From: Chalara sp. BL73
Taxonomy: Eukaryota > Ascomycota > Leotiomycetes > Helotiales
Assembly (NCBI GenBank): GCA_918026815.1
Contig: CAKJVC010000003.1
Span: forward strand, 62,001-126,000
DNA: 64,000 bases
Reading direction: 5' to 3'
Position numbers and translations under genes: made by a program. Positions 10,684 through 22,494 of this stretch are shown here, piece after piece (positions within the stretch are counted from its first letter, which is position 1; each line of letters begins with the position of its first letter). The notes beneath the pieces were generated by a model. It saw only the letters and a list, made by a program, of their open reading frames with translations, was not told the origin of the DNA and ran no database searches.

Positions 10684-11334
10684 ATGCAGATGCAGGAATC
10701 GATAAAAAGAGAGCCACGAGATCTGAGATACCTCTGGATCCACTCTATTGACCCATATCCACAGCATTTTTGTCTGGAACATTCGGAATATTCGAGATCA
10801 ACCGACATAGACGTAAGCAGCCGCACATCTAATTACGAAACCGACAAAAGCCAGCGGTCGCGTCGATCTACCCAAGAAAGACTCACGAGCTCGACGAGCA
10901 GTCCAGCAGAAAAGGGCGATGAGAAAGAAGAAGCTGACGATAACGGGTACATGCCTCTAGAGGCTGCCATGTATGAGGAACGGGTGCATACGTCTCATAG
11001 TATCCTCGAGCATTTAAGAGACTTATTCAAACCCGACCTCAAACCCGACTTCAAACAGGACACGCCTACAGAGCAGCCTCTTCCTTGGCCATGCACTGCT
11101 TCCGAATTCGCAGTGCAAGCAGAGATGTTACGGGACCTGGAGAGAGAAACGCAAGACCGGCTGCGTATGCCTGAGATACGATTGTCAGATCATCCTCCGC
11201 CGCACAATGATTTTGATTGGTTCATGTGCGGGCTATGCAACACGCAATTTGCGGACGGCGTTCTTCTCGCGTATCATATGGACCATGATATTCCTCGCTG
11301 TGCCAAAAGGCCCGGGAAATATAGTTTGTGGTGA
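10684..11334 (+). CDS. Hypothetical protein with a C-terminal Cys/His cluster
   Basis: 216 aa, unrecognised. Hydrophilic, with a Ser/Thr/Arg-rich segment near residues 55-80 (SQRSRRSTQERLTSSTSSP) and an acidic patch KGDEKEEADDNG. A short repeat FKPDLKPDFKQD is near 115. The end carries CGLCNTQF..AYHMDHDIPRC, spaced like a single degenerate zinc finger (C-x2-C, then H, H, C). No signal peptide or membrane segment. Coding is supported mainly by length and even composition; the start could be either of the first two Met codons. Confidence 0.45.
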   Translation: MQMQESIKREPRDLRYLWIHSIDPYPQHFCLEHSEYSRSTDIDVSSRTSNYETDKSQRSRRSTQERLTSSTSSPAEKGDEKEEADDNGYMPLEAAMYEERVHTSHSILEHLRDLFKPDLKPDFKQDTPTEQPLPWPCTASEFAVQAEMLRDLERETQDRLRMPEIRLSDHPPPHNDFDWFMCGLCNTQFADGVLLAYHMDHDIPRCAKRPGKYSLW

Positions 11335-11528
11335 GGATGGGAACGGGTGTATATCAACTGAATAAATAGGTGGTTGGCGTAGATGCGGGTGCTCGGTGAG
11401 CTTCAATCTGAAGCGTATGTGGGCGTTAGTCCTTAATAGTTTCCCACAGGAGCATTATTTAAGCTCGTTAGTGTATAGTCTCCTTTCTTTTCAAGCCTTC
11501 CTATATTCCTGAGGAATCTGACATCCGA

Positions 11529-13343
11529 TCATAGGACGTAGCGAAAGTTTGGGCCATCGTTCTCCTTCCCTACCTCGCCATCCACCGGCTGAACAGCACC
11601 GTATTTTCTATCAAGCCTCCTGTTCTCCAACACCAGCAGCGTCCTCAAACCCAAAGCCAAGAAGCCATTAAAAATCATAAACCCCGCACAAACCCACATC
11701 CCCTTCCTATAATACGGTCCTTCCTTCGCCGGATACAACCTCGTCCCCAGGACCGGCCCGCACTGCCCAATGAAATTCAATATCGCAATACCTGTCCCTC
11801 GTTTCGTGTCGCTGCCCTGATTATTCAGCACCCAGGGCAGGATGTTCCCGATACAGGGGAAGATGCCGGCGGCAGCGAAGAACACACCTGTGTACCTTGG
11901 TCCGGTTGCGGAGGTGGTAGAGAGGAGAATGTAGCCTAGTGCTCCGATGAAGGAGAAGATTATGATTGTGAGCCCACGCTGTTGAGTGCGATCTGAGATG
12001 TATGTTGTTATGATCACGAGGAGGAAGGCAAGGAAGTATGGGGGTGCCGAGAGGCCTTGCGCGTTAATGGAGGAGAAACCCATTTCTTTGATGATGGTAG
12101 GCAGGAAGACAGGAAGAGAGCTGTAGGAGACGTTACAGGAAAAGTACATAAGTGCGGTGAAGTAGTTCTATCCTCAGAATTAGCATGCCAAGGGTCTAAT
12201 AGCACAGAGTCAAGATGATATGAGAATTTCTGACCTTCAAATCTAGTAATGCAGCCCCAATATCCTTGAAATTGATGCCACCAACTCGGTGCGCAGTCTC
12301 CTGTCCAACTTGCCGTACTCCCCGCGCCCTGGTAATAGCTTTGTCCTCCTCCGTTAGAAACGAAGCTTTCTCAGGGCTATCGGGCAGAAGCCAAAACGCC
12401 GCCGCGCCAGCCAATACCGTCGGCAATCCCTCCACCAAGAACAGCAACCTCCAATTCGCGATCCTGCCGTCATCGTCCCCGCTCGTGATTCCATACGCCA
12501 ACGCGCCAGCAAAACACGTGGCCAAAGGTGCTGCCGACACGAAAATCCCGATCCGTACGCCGATCTCGTGCCTCAGGTAGAAGAAGCTCAGGAGATACGG
12601 CACGCCGGGCGCATAGCCGGCTTCGAAGAGCCCAAGGAAGAACCGTGCTGCCATCATGCCGGAGAACGAGTAGGCGGCCGATTGCAGCGTTGCGGTGAGG
12701 CCCCAGCCTAGGACGCAGATGGTGGCCCAGATGTGTGGTGGGAGGATCTTCCACATTAGGGCGAACCATTCGAAGAGGATGTAAGAGATGTAGAACATGG
12801 TGAGGAGCCACTCGTATTCCGAGGAAGAGAGGGTGAGGTCTTCCTCCATTCCTGCGATCTTGGCGTTCCTAGAGTCTGGTTAGTGAGGATTTTCGATTTG
12901 AACGGGCAATGAATTCTAGCTTTAGAGCTCGTTCTGATACATCAAGAGCTTTGAAGCGGCTAAATTTAGAATATTTGAGACCCCCTAACTAAGTTGCCAT
13001 AACGAAGAGTAGCGTTTTGGCTAGTCTGAAAGGAATACGTACCCTATATTCGAACGATCTAGATATGCAAGCGCATCTTAAATAAAGTCAGTTCAACTTG
13101 CTCGGCTATGGTGCTCGACAACCTACATAATCCCATAACAAGAGGGACCAGCCGTTTATCTAACTTCCTCACAACCCGTCTCTCCATCTCCGCCTTCAAA
13201 TGAGAATCCACTGGTAGCATCGCACCATCCTTAGAGTTTTCCATCTCCGAAAATTCCTGTTTTTCCGGATTGGAAAGGTGCGTCACGGCATTTGTGATAT
13301 CGTTTGTCGACCGCGCCTCCTTGAAATTTGAGAGCCGCGACAT
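11529..13343 (-). CDS. MFS transporter, allantoate permease-like (anion:cation symporter family)
   Basis: Plasma-membrane carrier related to Dal5/Tna1-type permeases for organic anions and vitamins. Four exons on the minus strand: 13343-13127, 13076-13043, 12868-12235 and 12167-11529, giving 507 aa. The 34-nt second exon restores LVMGLYALAYLDRSNIGNAKIAG, the hallmark of transmembrane segment 1 in this family. A long hydrophilic N-terminus precedes it. WLLTMFYISYILFEWF, AARFFLGLFEAGYAPGVPYLLSFFY and WRLLFLVEGLPTVLAG mark the N-half; SSLPVFLPTIIKEMGFSSINAQ and the Arg/Lys-rich YISDRTQQRG loop mark the C-half. Introns are 50, 174 and 67 nt. The substrate is not predictable; no catabolic neighbours are evident. 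Confidence 0.88.
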
Positions 13344-14732
13344 TTTCTTTAGGATCAGTCAGACGCAGTCAGAGATATTCTTCTTCTTAGGGGTTTCTGA
13401 ATTGGAGTGTGCTACCGTAGTGTCTTGGAGATGGCGTTTTCAAGGTGACTGAGTGATCGGTGATCATCTGCCGAGGAGCTTGACCGGTAGGTATAGGATG
13501 ACTTCACTGGATGGACTACCCCGCGCTGCAGGTTAGGGACGAATACCTGCATTGCAATTTTCTCCGGGCATTGGTAGGGGAGGATCAAGTATATCTTGTC
13601 ATTGGCTGTAATATATACACGCTGCAACTTAGGGACCTTGATTCTAGCTTTCCGTGACTTCCGTCACTTCAATGCTTCTCATTCTTCGACTTCCCACTTT
13701 TCTGCAACATTCCTGTGCCTTCCAGCACTCTGTCGGCTCTTAATTTCCCCCACTCTTGAGGTATAGAACAGCCTCGTAGATATAGAATTACAACCATGAC
13801 TTTAGTTGGATTCTAATAGAAGAACTCTTTGCGGCTCATGGTGGAGTCTGATTAAAGGTTCGGTTAAGACTCGGCAAAGATCTCCAACATCCGTCCCTGC
13901 CTGCGAGAAACCCGCCGTGCCGAGAAAAATGATGGGTACTTTGACTTTAAGTATTGCAAACTCTGTGTACACATCGATATCTCTAATATTTTTATATAAG
14001 TTATGTTCTGTGGCCACTCCTGAACACTCTGAACCCTTTCTAGTAGGAGATTATGTTCGTATCATAGCCCTCGCACCTGATATGTGACAAGTCTCCTTTT
14101 ATAGCGGAACAGAGTTCTTATAACTCATAATACTTATAAAATGGGCCCTATCCGAGTTTGAAAGCTTTACTACTACTAGAAATTATTATCAGCCTTGCAG
14201 TTGCTGTGGCGCGCAAACTCATACCAGCTCGCCACGCGGATCAATACCTCAACGATTTTTGATTAGTGTATAACGATCCCTGCACTTGCTATAATAATTA
14301 CGATATAATTTCACGTATACTATAAATCGCTATCACTCCGAACACTCAATGAATGAATTTTTTGCCCCACATTTGCAGCACTGACTGTCAGCTTTGTTTT
14401 GGAAAGTTCCAACATTGTCCCTGCCCTTTTTTTGGCCTTCGGATGCGCGTTCGTCTAGAAGTATACACCCTTTCTTTGGCATGAAGTCGCTATGCGTATA
14501 CCTAGATCTATTATGAACGTAGTAAAGAATCCTGAGATGCAGGTATGGCCGGGGAGATCACCAATAGGGAGCCGGGTAAGGGGATTCTCCCCCACCACCA
14601 AAAAACTCGCTTCCTTGTTGGAAGTTTCAGTCTCACACCTTCGGCTTTAATCATCAGCAAAAGTCTACTCAGCACTCACTACTGAGTTTGGCTGTAATCA
14701 TTCCTAAATAGCATCTGAAATAAATCAGAGAT
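13344..14732. other. Divergent intergenic region, no gene seen
   Basis: 1.4 kb between the divergent MFS gene and the unknown membrane-tailed gene. It must hold both promoters. I find no supported coding frame or repeat. Confidence 0.4.
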
Positions 14733-16667
14733 ATGACGGCGGATCCTGCAGCGCCTCGAAATTCTGACAAGCACGTCAGCCCTCAGCCTGGTATAGTGCA
14801 TTGCAACGACAGCTCGAATGCTGGATACGCACACAATTCTGTAACTCAAGGTATCCAACCAGAATTAGGAGCGCAAGCTTCGGGCGCATCAGAGGAAGGG
14901 CTTAAGCCATATTCAGCAGCTGTCTCTTCTCAAGGTGGACTCTCTGCACAGGCGGCGCTAAACAGCCCTGCTTCAAATCCGCGTCACAAATCAAAGTCAG
15001 AAGAGTTCATTTCAGTCCCGGTTTCGAAGCTCGAGCAGTTGACGGAGCTTTTTGCCCAGGTTTTAAGAGAAAGCAGAGAACTCCAAACGAGTCAGCCGGA
15101 TCTTGAAAAAGGACTTCCTCCAGACGAACTGCATGTTCATGCGACTGGAATCGAACCCAATACACGTAGATCCGATTCAGTAGATCTTTTTGGCATCAAG
15201 GACAAACTTCAAAAGTTTGATTTTGAGCTTGACAGCGCTAGCAGCCAGCAAATAGAGGAGGTGTGGGTGAAGGTCAAGCCATGGAAACTAGTTCCTGTTT
15301 CTCCCGGTATGGGAGAGGAATTCTTAAGTCAAGTAAATATACAACAGTGGCAAAATCTGAATAATCTACCCTTAGATAGACCGGTCGTCGACCATGTTCA
15401 CGGAAAAGTGGATGGAGATCGTGTGTGGAAGGAAATATACACAAACCTTCTTAAATCGAGGAACACGAAGGGTAAATACTACAATGATCTCTCTCAGGCC
15501 ATGGCGGTCTGTCTTATTGCCGCCAATCAACAAGATCATGTCACATTTGGCTATATCCTAGATTGTTGCTATCGGAGCGGTGCTCTCCGGCAGCCAGATA
15601 ATTATTTAGGACATATCTTTGAAGTATTACGTTGCTTTCTCGCGATCAATGATATTTATGATTTTGAACTTCTAAGAATTCAGTTGAATCACTCTAATGC
15701 TTATGGAGACCTTTATAGAGGGGGATCATCTGATGTCGATAGAGTTACTTGGCATCTCACAACCAGAAACTCTTTGGAAGAAGTCCTCGGAATTCAAATA
15801 TCGGACTTCTTCCGAATTCTACACATCATCAAGTTGGATGCATCAAAGGCTAAATCGGTCCCAAAGGATTCTGCTGGGGGTCACACGTTTCGCATTGACG
15901 ATTTGAATATCAGAACACTGAAATCAATTGGGAAACTTAGCATTCGTTGGTCATGTGCTTTCGAAGATCACCTGAAATTGGACACTCGATATAGAACACT
16001 CGATATTTTCTACAATACTCTGGCTCCTGAGAATTCAGCGATGGCGACATGGCAGGGCCGGTAAGTTCAACAATCTGTGCGGCACCAGACCAAATTCTCA
16101 TCAAAATGCAGGTTACTTTTCAACCTCCCTGGAACTTTCGCGGATCGTCCGATAGACAGCGTTCTCCGCCTACCGGATAGCCATGAATACGCTAGCCCTA
16201 ATCATGAAATTGTCCGCTCTTGGGCTATTCTATTTACTACTGACTCACGTTCGAAGAAGAGAGCCCTGGACCACGATGAGCTGATCCCGGGCGCGGGAAC
16301 AGCAGCAAAAGACTTTCTCCACAAGGATGCTATAAATCTACATCTGGGAAGATCCACAGCTCTCAACACCTCATACAACTTCACATACCGAAAAACACAA
16401 AATGCGGCATTGCAGAAAGATGAGTTGCCTTACTCGGACTTCCCTCTGTTCGAGACACGGCTCCGACAGCATCGCCACTACATGGATACTCAGAAACCAC
16501 GAGGGCTGCGGCAACTTTGGAGAGATAACAGAGACTCGCTGAATTATTTTACCTTTTGGGGAGTCATTATCTTTGGGACTTCGAGCATGTTTCTTGCTTT
16601 ATTTTCTCTTGCGGTGGGAATTGCTCAGACAGTTGCTTCCTTCAAGTCTCTGGCACTCGCTTCGTGA
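14733..16667 (+). CDS. Unknown fungal protein with C-terminal membrane anchor
   Basis: 627 aa from two exons, 14733-16060 and 16112-16667, with a 51-nt intron (GTAAGT..ATGCAG) that restores the codon for Arg in WQGRLLFNLPG. The N-terminal 110 residues are Ser/Ala/Gln-rich and likely disordered. A predicted folded middle includes EVWVKVKPWKLVPVSPG and LGHIFEVLRCFLAINDIYDFELLRI. The C-terminus has a basic run, RGLRQLWRDNRDSLNYF, then a hydrophobic segment WGVIIFGTSSMFLALFSLAVGIA, so it is probably tail-anchored. This tail layout is one I have seen in uncharacterised filamentous-fungal proteins; I know no function. A MITE begins 17 bp after the stop codon, so the 3' UTR is likely affected. Confidence 0.7.
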
Positions 16668-16684
16668 GCCGCGATATAGAGATA

Positions 16685-17029
16685 CAATGAAACCTGGTTA
16701 TATCAAAACTCCTTATATCGGAAACCTCTATGCATCCAGAAGGAAGGCTGAAACGGCCGATTTTTGGCTGTATATATCGGAATCCTTTTTATATCGTGGT
16801 CGAAATGGATTTGCTGAAAATTTGGTAGGCTCCGATATAAAAGTGTAGGAATCCTGCTTAATAATGCATATCCCCCCCCCCCCCCCAAGACGTGATACGT
16901 TTAACACTTTTGTACTTTTATACATTTATGCTTAGTTTATACGTATTTATGAAGCTCACTATCAGGAAACCTCTATGTATCGGAATGCTGGAGTAGCACG
17001 TGGCATTCCGATATAACCAGGTTTCACTG
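16685..17029. mobile_element. MITE with pogo/Tc1-type ends (345 bp)
   Basis: Ends CAATGAAACCTGGTTATATC (16685-16704) and its inverted partner (17010-17029) match at 19 of 20 bases. TA dinucleotides flank both sides (16683-16684 and 17030-17031), as expected for Tc1/mariner/pogo target duplication. The interior has no coding capacity. It holds several copies of a TATATCGGA-type subrepeat, a repeated GGAAACCTCTATG, and a C-run near 16871-16886. It sits directly behind the preceding gene's stop codon. Confidence 0.85.
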
Positions 17030-17031
17030 TA

Positions 17032-19341
17032 ATATGATTTGGTTTCAATATACGGATAATGCACAACCTGTCGCTGTCACTGGTCTTCTCAATCTCAAAT
17101 TTCCTGTACAATCACATGCTGTGAAAATATCGAAAGCACTCGCTTCGGCCTCCTTTGGATGATAGCAACCGCTTTTAGAGAGCTGATCTCACATATATGT
17201 AAGCTGTTAGCTACATGCTATAATCCAATCTATAAAATCTCAAGGTGATCTTCTCAACCTGCTTCTGAATGCAAAACTCGGAGTGCTTGGAAGAGATCTA
17301 TGTGATATCAAATGTGTGCGTGAAAACTTTTGCAGATGTACAGCACAACAGATTCAGAGGCACTTGAAAGATAGCTTCACAACTCAAACAATCTAAGTGG
17401 GATATAGCTCTCGCCTGAGCATTACAAACGTGCGATAGGGTCCTCATCGCAAGTATTTCTTACTTTCTCCTCAGTTACCACTCTATAACTGATTCGTGAG
17501 TGAGGCGTGTAATAAACGCAAGAGCAGACACGCCACACTTTAAATGAGTTGGGTATAATTTGCAATGTTATATTTAGCGTGGTTGCAAATATATCATTAT
17601 AAGCACGCTGTATGTTTTCTCCTTTTTTTCCCGGATAAACCCGGCATATATGTTTCTATGTGCTCTTGGTTCTTAAAGTTTGAAGTTATATATATATATA
17701 TATATATATATTTGATAGAACATTTGTATTATAGCCCTGAAGTTTCAACACCGGCCGTTAGTTGTAATAAAGCCAAAAAAAAAAGCCGAACAGCTGAAAT
17801 GGCTTTCGGCAAACGGATAGATTGTAGGTGATCTTATCACAGAATAGGTTGATTGTAGAGCTAATAGAATCAACTATCCAGAGCGAAGAAAATAGGGGTC
17901 CTGTTGCCAAGTACGACTAGGCCATATTTGGCCTAGTGGCCTGGCCGTTTCACAGCTTTCGACACTGTAAACGGAACGATCGACAATGTAACAAGACCGC
18001 AGTGTTTTTCTTGTTGGAAACTGAATTTTTATAAAAGAAGTGGCTAAATAAAAATAACAAATTAACTATAACTTTATATATCTGCAAGAAAGAGATTTAA
18101 GACTCTCGAACAATGGATTCGTCTCGGCACGGTAGGTTCCTCGCCATGTAGGGATGGACATTACCCCTTATTTTTCTTGCTTCGTAGTTATTTATTAGGT
18201 GAAGTGTTCACCAGTAGATATGATAATATTTGAACTGTAAAATGTGTTCTTAGAAGTTTGACAACACAGCTAAAAGGGAGTTCCAAGCCGGAAGATGCAT
18301 TCGGAAAGTTGTGAGCTTAAGGTCTTGCATTTCTTCAGGACATTTTATTCACCCGGTAATGGCGGACATATTAAGGGGGATGCATTTTTTATATTCATTC
18401 ACGTTTCCCCAAGTAGATTCATTCAATGTTTGTGTTTAAACTCAAAGAAATTGTGTGAGATTCATCAAAAGTGCTCAGCAAACCATTTCGGGCTTAGTTC
18501 CGCCAAATTGGTGGCAAACCATCAAAACAGGTTAGCACACCCACTTTTAGAGGCTTGGCAAAGCAATCGCAGTCAGGAGGGAAAGCGGAATGACGTGGGA
18601 CGAGGGGAAATGTTTTACTAGAAACATGCACGCGTGTTCCAGGTTCTTCAGCAGCTCCACATGGCTCGTGAAGAGGGAAGAAAAAAATGTCCCCAAGAAT
18701 AGAACTTGGTTGTGCTGGCTGTTGTTCAACCTTTCAATTGACACTTCACCCAACCACAAACATTGCATATCTCCAAGAAACCAGTGCCCACACCCTTCGA
18801 CGGTAGTTCTAACATTAGACTAACCAGAATTCTTTGAATGGGAAGACTCTTATTTCTCGTATTTAGTTTTACAGCGACCAGCCTTCTCACTCTTTGGATT
18901 CATACCCCAAACACCAAAATAGGATCTCTTGGCAACTGACGACAACTTATTACGCAAACATCCCCATTTCCTTCCAGAGCTTTTTAGCATTGTTGTACAA
19001 AAACAAATTTACCAGAAGCTTTTGTCCACATGGCCAGCCAATGAACCGCTGTTGCGCTGGCTGTCCATGTAATCCTTCCGCGTCACAAACACAATTCATT
19101 TCCCTCTCTGCCGCTCGCTCCGTGATCATCTCAATGTATTAAATGTTTCCGGCACATTGTTATTCGAAAGGTACCGAAAACACAGACCGCCTAGTCGTCA
19201 CCCGACCGCTTGATCCCGCAGATAAACGAAGTGACCTGCCGACCTGACAACACCTCCGAATGTATCACAGACTCGGGAACATTCACGCCAGCGCACCAGA
19301 CTCCTAATAAACACTCACCATCAAGCAGATCTGCCACAGTC
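17032..19341. other. Intergenic, AT-rich, no gene seen
   Basis: 2.3 kb. It holds a (TA)12 microsatellite at 17687-17710, a small palindrome CTAGGCCA..TGGCCTAG near 17917-17936, and the 5' region of the next gene. Short frames (17565-17831, 18295-18621) have no recognisable content. Confidence 0.4.
17687..17710. repeat. (TA)n microsatellite
   Basis: About 12 perfect TA units, followed by TTT. Confidence 0.9.
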
Positions 19342-22300
19342 ATGGAGTCCAACGGTAAGACTGAAGGTTCTAAATCTAATCATCTGTTGAATAGGAGAGC
19401 GGATGTCCCAACCCCTATCATTACCCACACAGAAATTGTGGATGATGATAGTGGTATGGAGCCTCTAGCTGCAAAGAAGTCTTCCAAAGCACGCTCTTTT
19501 TCAAGCCTCATTTCCTCCCTCAATTGTTTCAAAGAGACCCCAGCTGAGCTAGAAAAAGCTCCTCCCTCTGCGGTACTGCGAAAGTCAGCTCCGTCACCTG
19601 TACCTCCTCCTCCACCACCAAAAACGGCGGCCAAAGCTGCACCTCTATCGCAGAGCTCCGAGCCATCCTCAGCAACTAAACTACGAAAATCCGACCCTTC
19701 CGAATCGACGAACAAAGGCGGTCCCTCGGTTGAGGTATCAGAAGAAATGCGTGGTAGACAGGCTGGGGATTCTAGCTTATTGCCTCTGGATACCAGAGGA
19801 GCGACCGGTCTAGCACCACCATCAACTTATACCAACCCGAGGCCCCGCCAATTGACTCCGGATACCAGCGCCATCAGAAAGAGAGCCAGCTGGCTGCCAG
19901 GCATAGGTCCAAAGAGTCGTACTCGCAGCTCTTCGCCAGACATAGCAAGCACACAAGGAGTTGCAGCATGGATCAACGGCATAGATGGAAAGAAGGAATA
20001 CAAATTGAACCACCTCCATTTTGACAAGGTGAGCCCGCCGATGGATATCATGGTTTGGTGCTAAAGATTTTAGGTTCCGGAGCTCTGGGATAATGAGCAG
20101 GGGAATGTGCTCATTTATCTCTTCCCCAGAGATTCAGGTCGTGATGCTACATTCAAGATTCGCTCGTCCGTACTCGCCTCGTCCCCGTTATTGAAGGCTC
20201 TTGTACAAGATGACTTGGACACGGGAGGAGAGTTTGGAGCAGCTTTTCAAGGACTTTCTTTCCATGGCGCCGAAAGAAATGAAATCCCAAGCTCCACTAG
20301 GACAAATGATGCCTCCATGGACAAAGAAAGCACTCGATCCTCCTTGCGAACCGAGAAGAGCTCGGAGGATTTGGAACTGCATCTTCCGGTCGGCCAATTA
20401 TCTCAAAATGCGGCCTCCATGCCTGAATCGTCTGATACTGAGTTACTAATTGACGTTCGTAATTTCTTCGCCTTCTTTGCGGGTGTAGATTTAGTGCTCA
20501 CTCCAGCACAACCAACTGTCTTCCAGGCTCTTGTAGCTGTCTCCAAGTTACTTCGAAAATATGAGTATAGCAACTCTGATGAATCAACTTTTGGAGAAGC
20601 TGCTACCGAAAGTTTCAATAAGTGGATGAAAAAAATGGGATATGCCGATTTCCAAGGAAGCCAAGATAACATTGCTCGAGGTTTGATTTTGGGAGAATGC
20701 ATGAAGTCGGAGGAGCTATATTGCGAGGCATTCGCTCACGCAATCGGAAAGTTCACCGATATGAAAGATGTCGACACTCGTTTGGCTATCCTGATCTCGT
20801 CCAATACCAAAAATAGAATGGAGAAGGCCCATATCAACCTTCAGAGACGTCACATGTTGGTCTCAGAGAGGCTACAGACCTTTGATTTTCCCTCTCTCTT
20901 TGCTGGCATCGCCTCTTCGACTTCCAATGAGGAGTATATTTCGGTCAACTTTAGAGCCTGGAAGGCAGGCTACATGGCGATGCGGAAAGAGGTGCTAAGC
21001 TACTACAAATCGGCATTTGGTCATTGGCCACCAAAGGCGAGCAGCAAGAAGAACGATTTTACGGAAGGTGGGCTCAATCGATTGGTTTTGAGAAACCTGT
21101 ATTCGGACATGTGCGATCTCTACGACTTGTTGGTAGACCGAAAATCCTTCACGCCACGAGCACTCGAAAAGACCCCAGATCAAGAGTTGCAGGACCTTGC
21201 GAAGGACGATCCTCCCATTGCTGCATTAAGAATACTGATGGGCGAGTTTGACAAATCATCTCCACCAGTGATTCCTCCCATACCTTTCGATGTTCCACTA
21301 CTCCCAGCCATGTTGACCGTCGATCCATTTTTTGATCCTAAGACACAGAAGGAACACAAGAAGGCGTTTAGCCGAAAGTTGAAGAAAGAGGAAAGAGCCC
21401 TCATTCTCGAAAAGAGCCATAATGAGCACAAGGACTTGAAGCCGTTTCCACAGCATTATGCATCATTTGAAGCAACACAGGCCAAGTCAATGTCCTGCCA
21501 GGAAATGTACGATGAGCGAATCGGTCACTGGATATTCATTTACGCTGTTATCCAGTCCCTCCCCTTGCTTTCCATAGATGCTCCCGGTGTCAACCATTCT
21601 ACGGGTGTAGAATACTTCCTATGTGAGCCAGTCATGGATAGCTTGCCTTGGATGGATACCAAAGCCGATGTCAAGGTATATAGCACAATCAACTCGGAAC
21701 AAGTAGCGGTGTTACCTTCCCACCTCGTCTTACACAGCTCAGACGCTATCTATCGTAAAAGCCATTGCTGGACCGCCGCGGCTGAGTGGATTAACCTACA
21801 GTCAGACACGGAAAGTCGCCATCAGCCAACGCCAACGCCAAATAACACGGGAATATTTTCTCCCCTTGAAGCACCACCATCGATTTCGGACATTTACGCA
21901 GGACCTAGCACGCTGGGCACGCCACCAAGCAGAGGCGTGACTCGCACTTCAGATACAATGACCGAGCTCAACCCAAAGCCCCGAAAGATCACCCAAGATG
22001 AAAAGCGGAGAAGCATCGCGTTTCCCCTAAATGCGCTCCCCATGTCACCACAACAAGTCCGGCAGATGGCCTCCTCTCCCCGAAGCATGACACCAAACAG
22101 CGCCGGTCCAGGCTCGCGTCCCTCATCCCGTGACGCTTGGACATCGCGCGAATCGCACTACCGATCCTCATCCAACGACACGCATATGCGCTCCGTTTCC
22201 GAGACATCGCACTTCCGCTCCATGTCCCGTGATGGATCGGGGTATAGTGGGTCCGGCCATCAGAGAGCACCGTCGTATAACATGAGCAGCCCCACGGTGC

Positions 22301-22494
22301 TCAGCGACAGGGTGAGCTTCAACGTCGCGAGCCCGTCGAGCATGAGCAGCGGAGACACCCATTCGGCGTCGACCTCGAACCTAACGCCCCCGGCATCGGC
22401 AGATGGAGAGGCACGGAGAGACTCAACCACGCCGAAGCCTGCTCTGACTTTTGATGATATCTTAGGCCCGAAGAAGGCAAAGAAGACCAAATAG
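19342..22494 (+). CDS. Large conserved fungal protein of unknown function
   Basis: 1035 aa from exons 19342-20028 and 20074-22494, with a 45-nt intron (GTGAGC..TTTTAG). The frame extends upstream to a TTG at 19210; the ATG at 19342 (MESNGKTEG) is chosen. The N-terminus is disordered with a proline run (PVPPPPPPK, about 85-95). The folded core begins at WINGIDGKKEYKLNHLHFDKVPELWD and continues through VLIYLFPRDSGRDATFKIRSSVLASSPLLKALV to about residue 660. The C-terminal 250 residues are Ser/Pro/Thr-rich with many SRS-type motifs (RSMSRDGSGYSGS) and end in a basic tail, GPKKAKKTK. The core matches a family common across Pezizomycotina, which I remember only as a domain of unknown function. The soluble, phospho-prone tail suggests a regulatory or scaffold role, which is inference. 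Confidence 0.8.

Noticed and set aside
17917..17936. Short palindrome CTAGGCCA/TGGCCTAG
   Set aside because: Only 8-bp arms; expected by chance in 64 kb and with no context.
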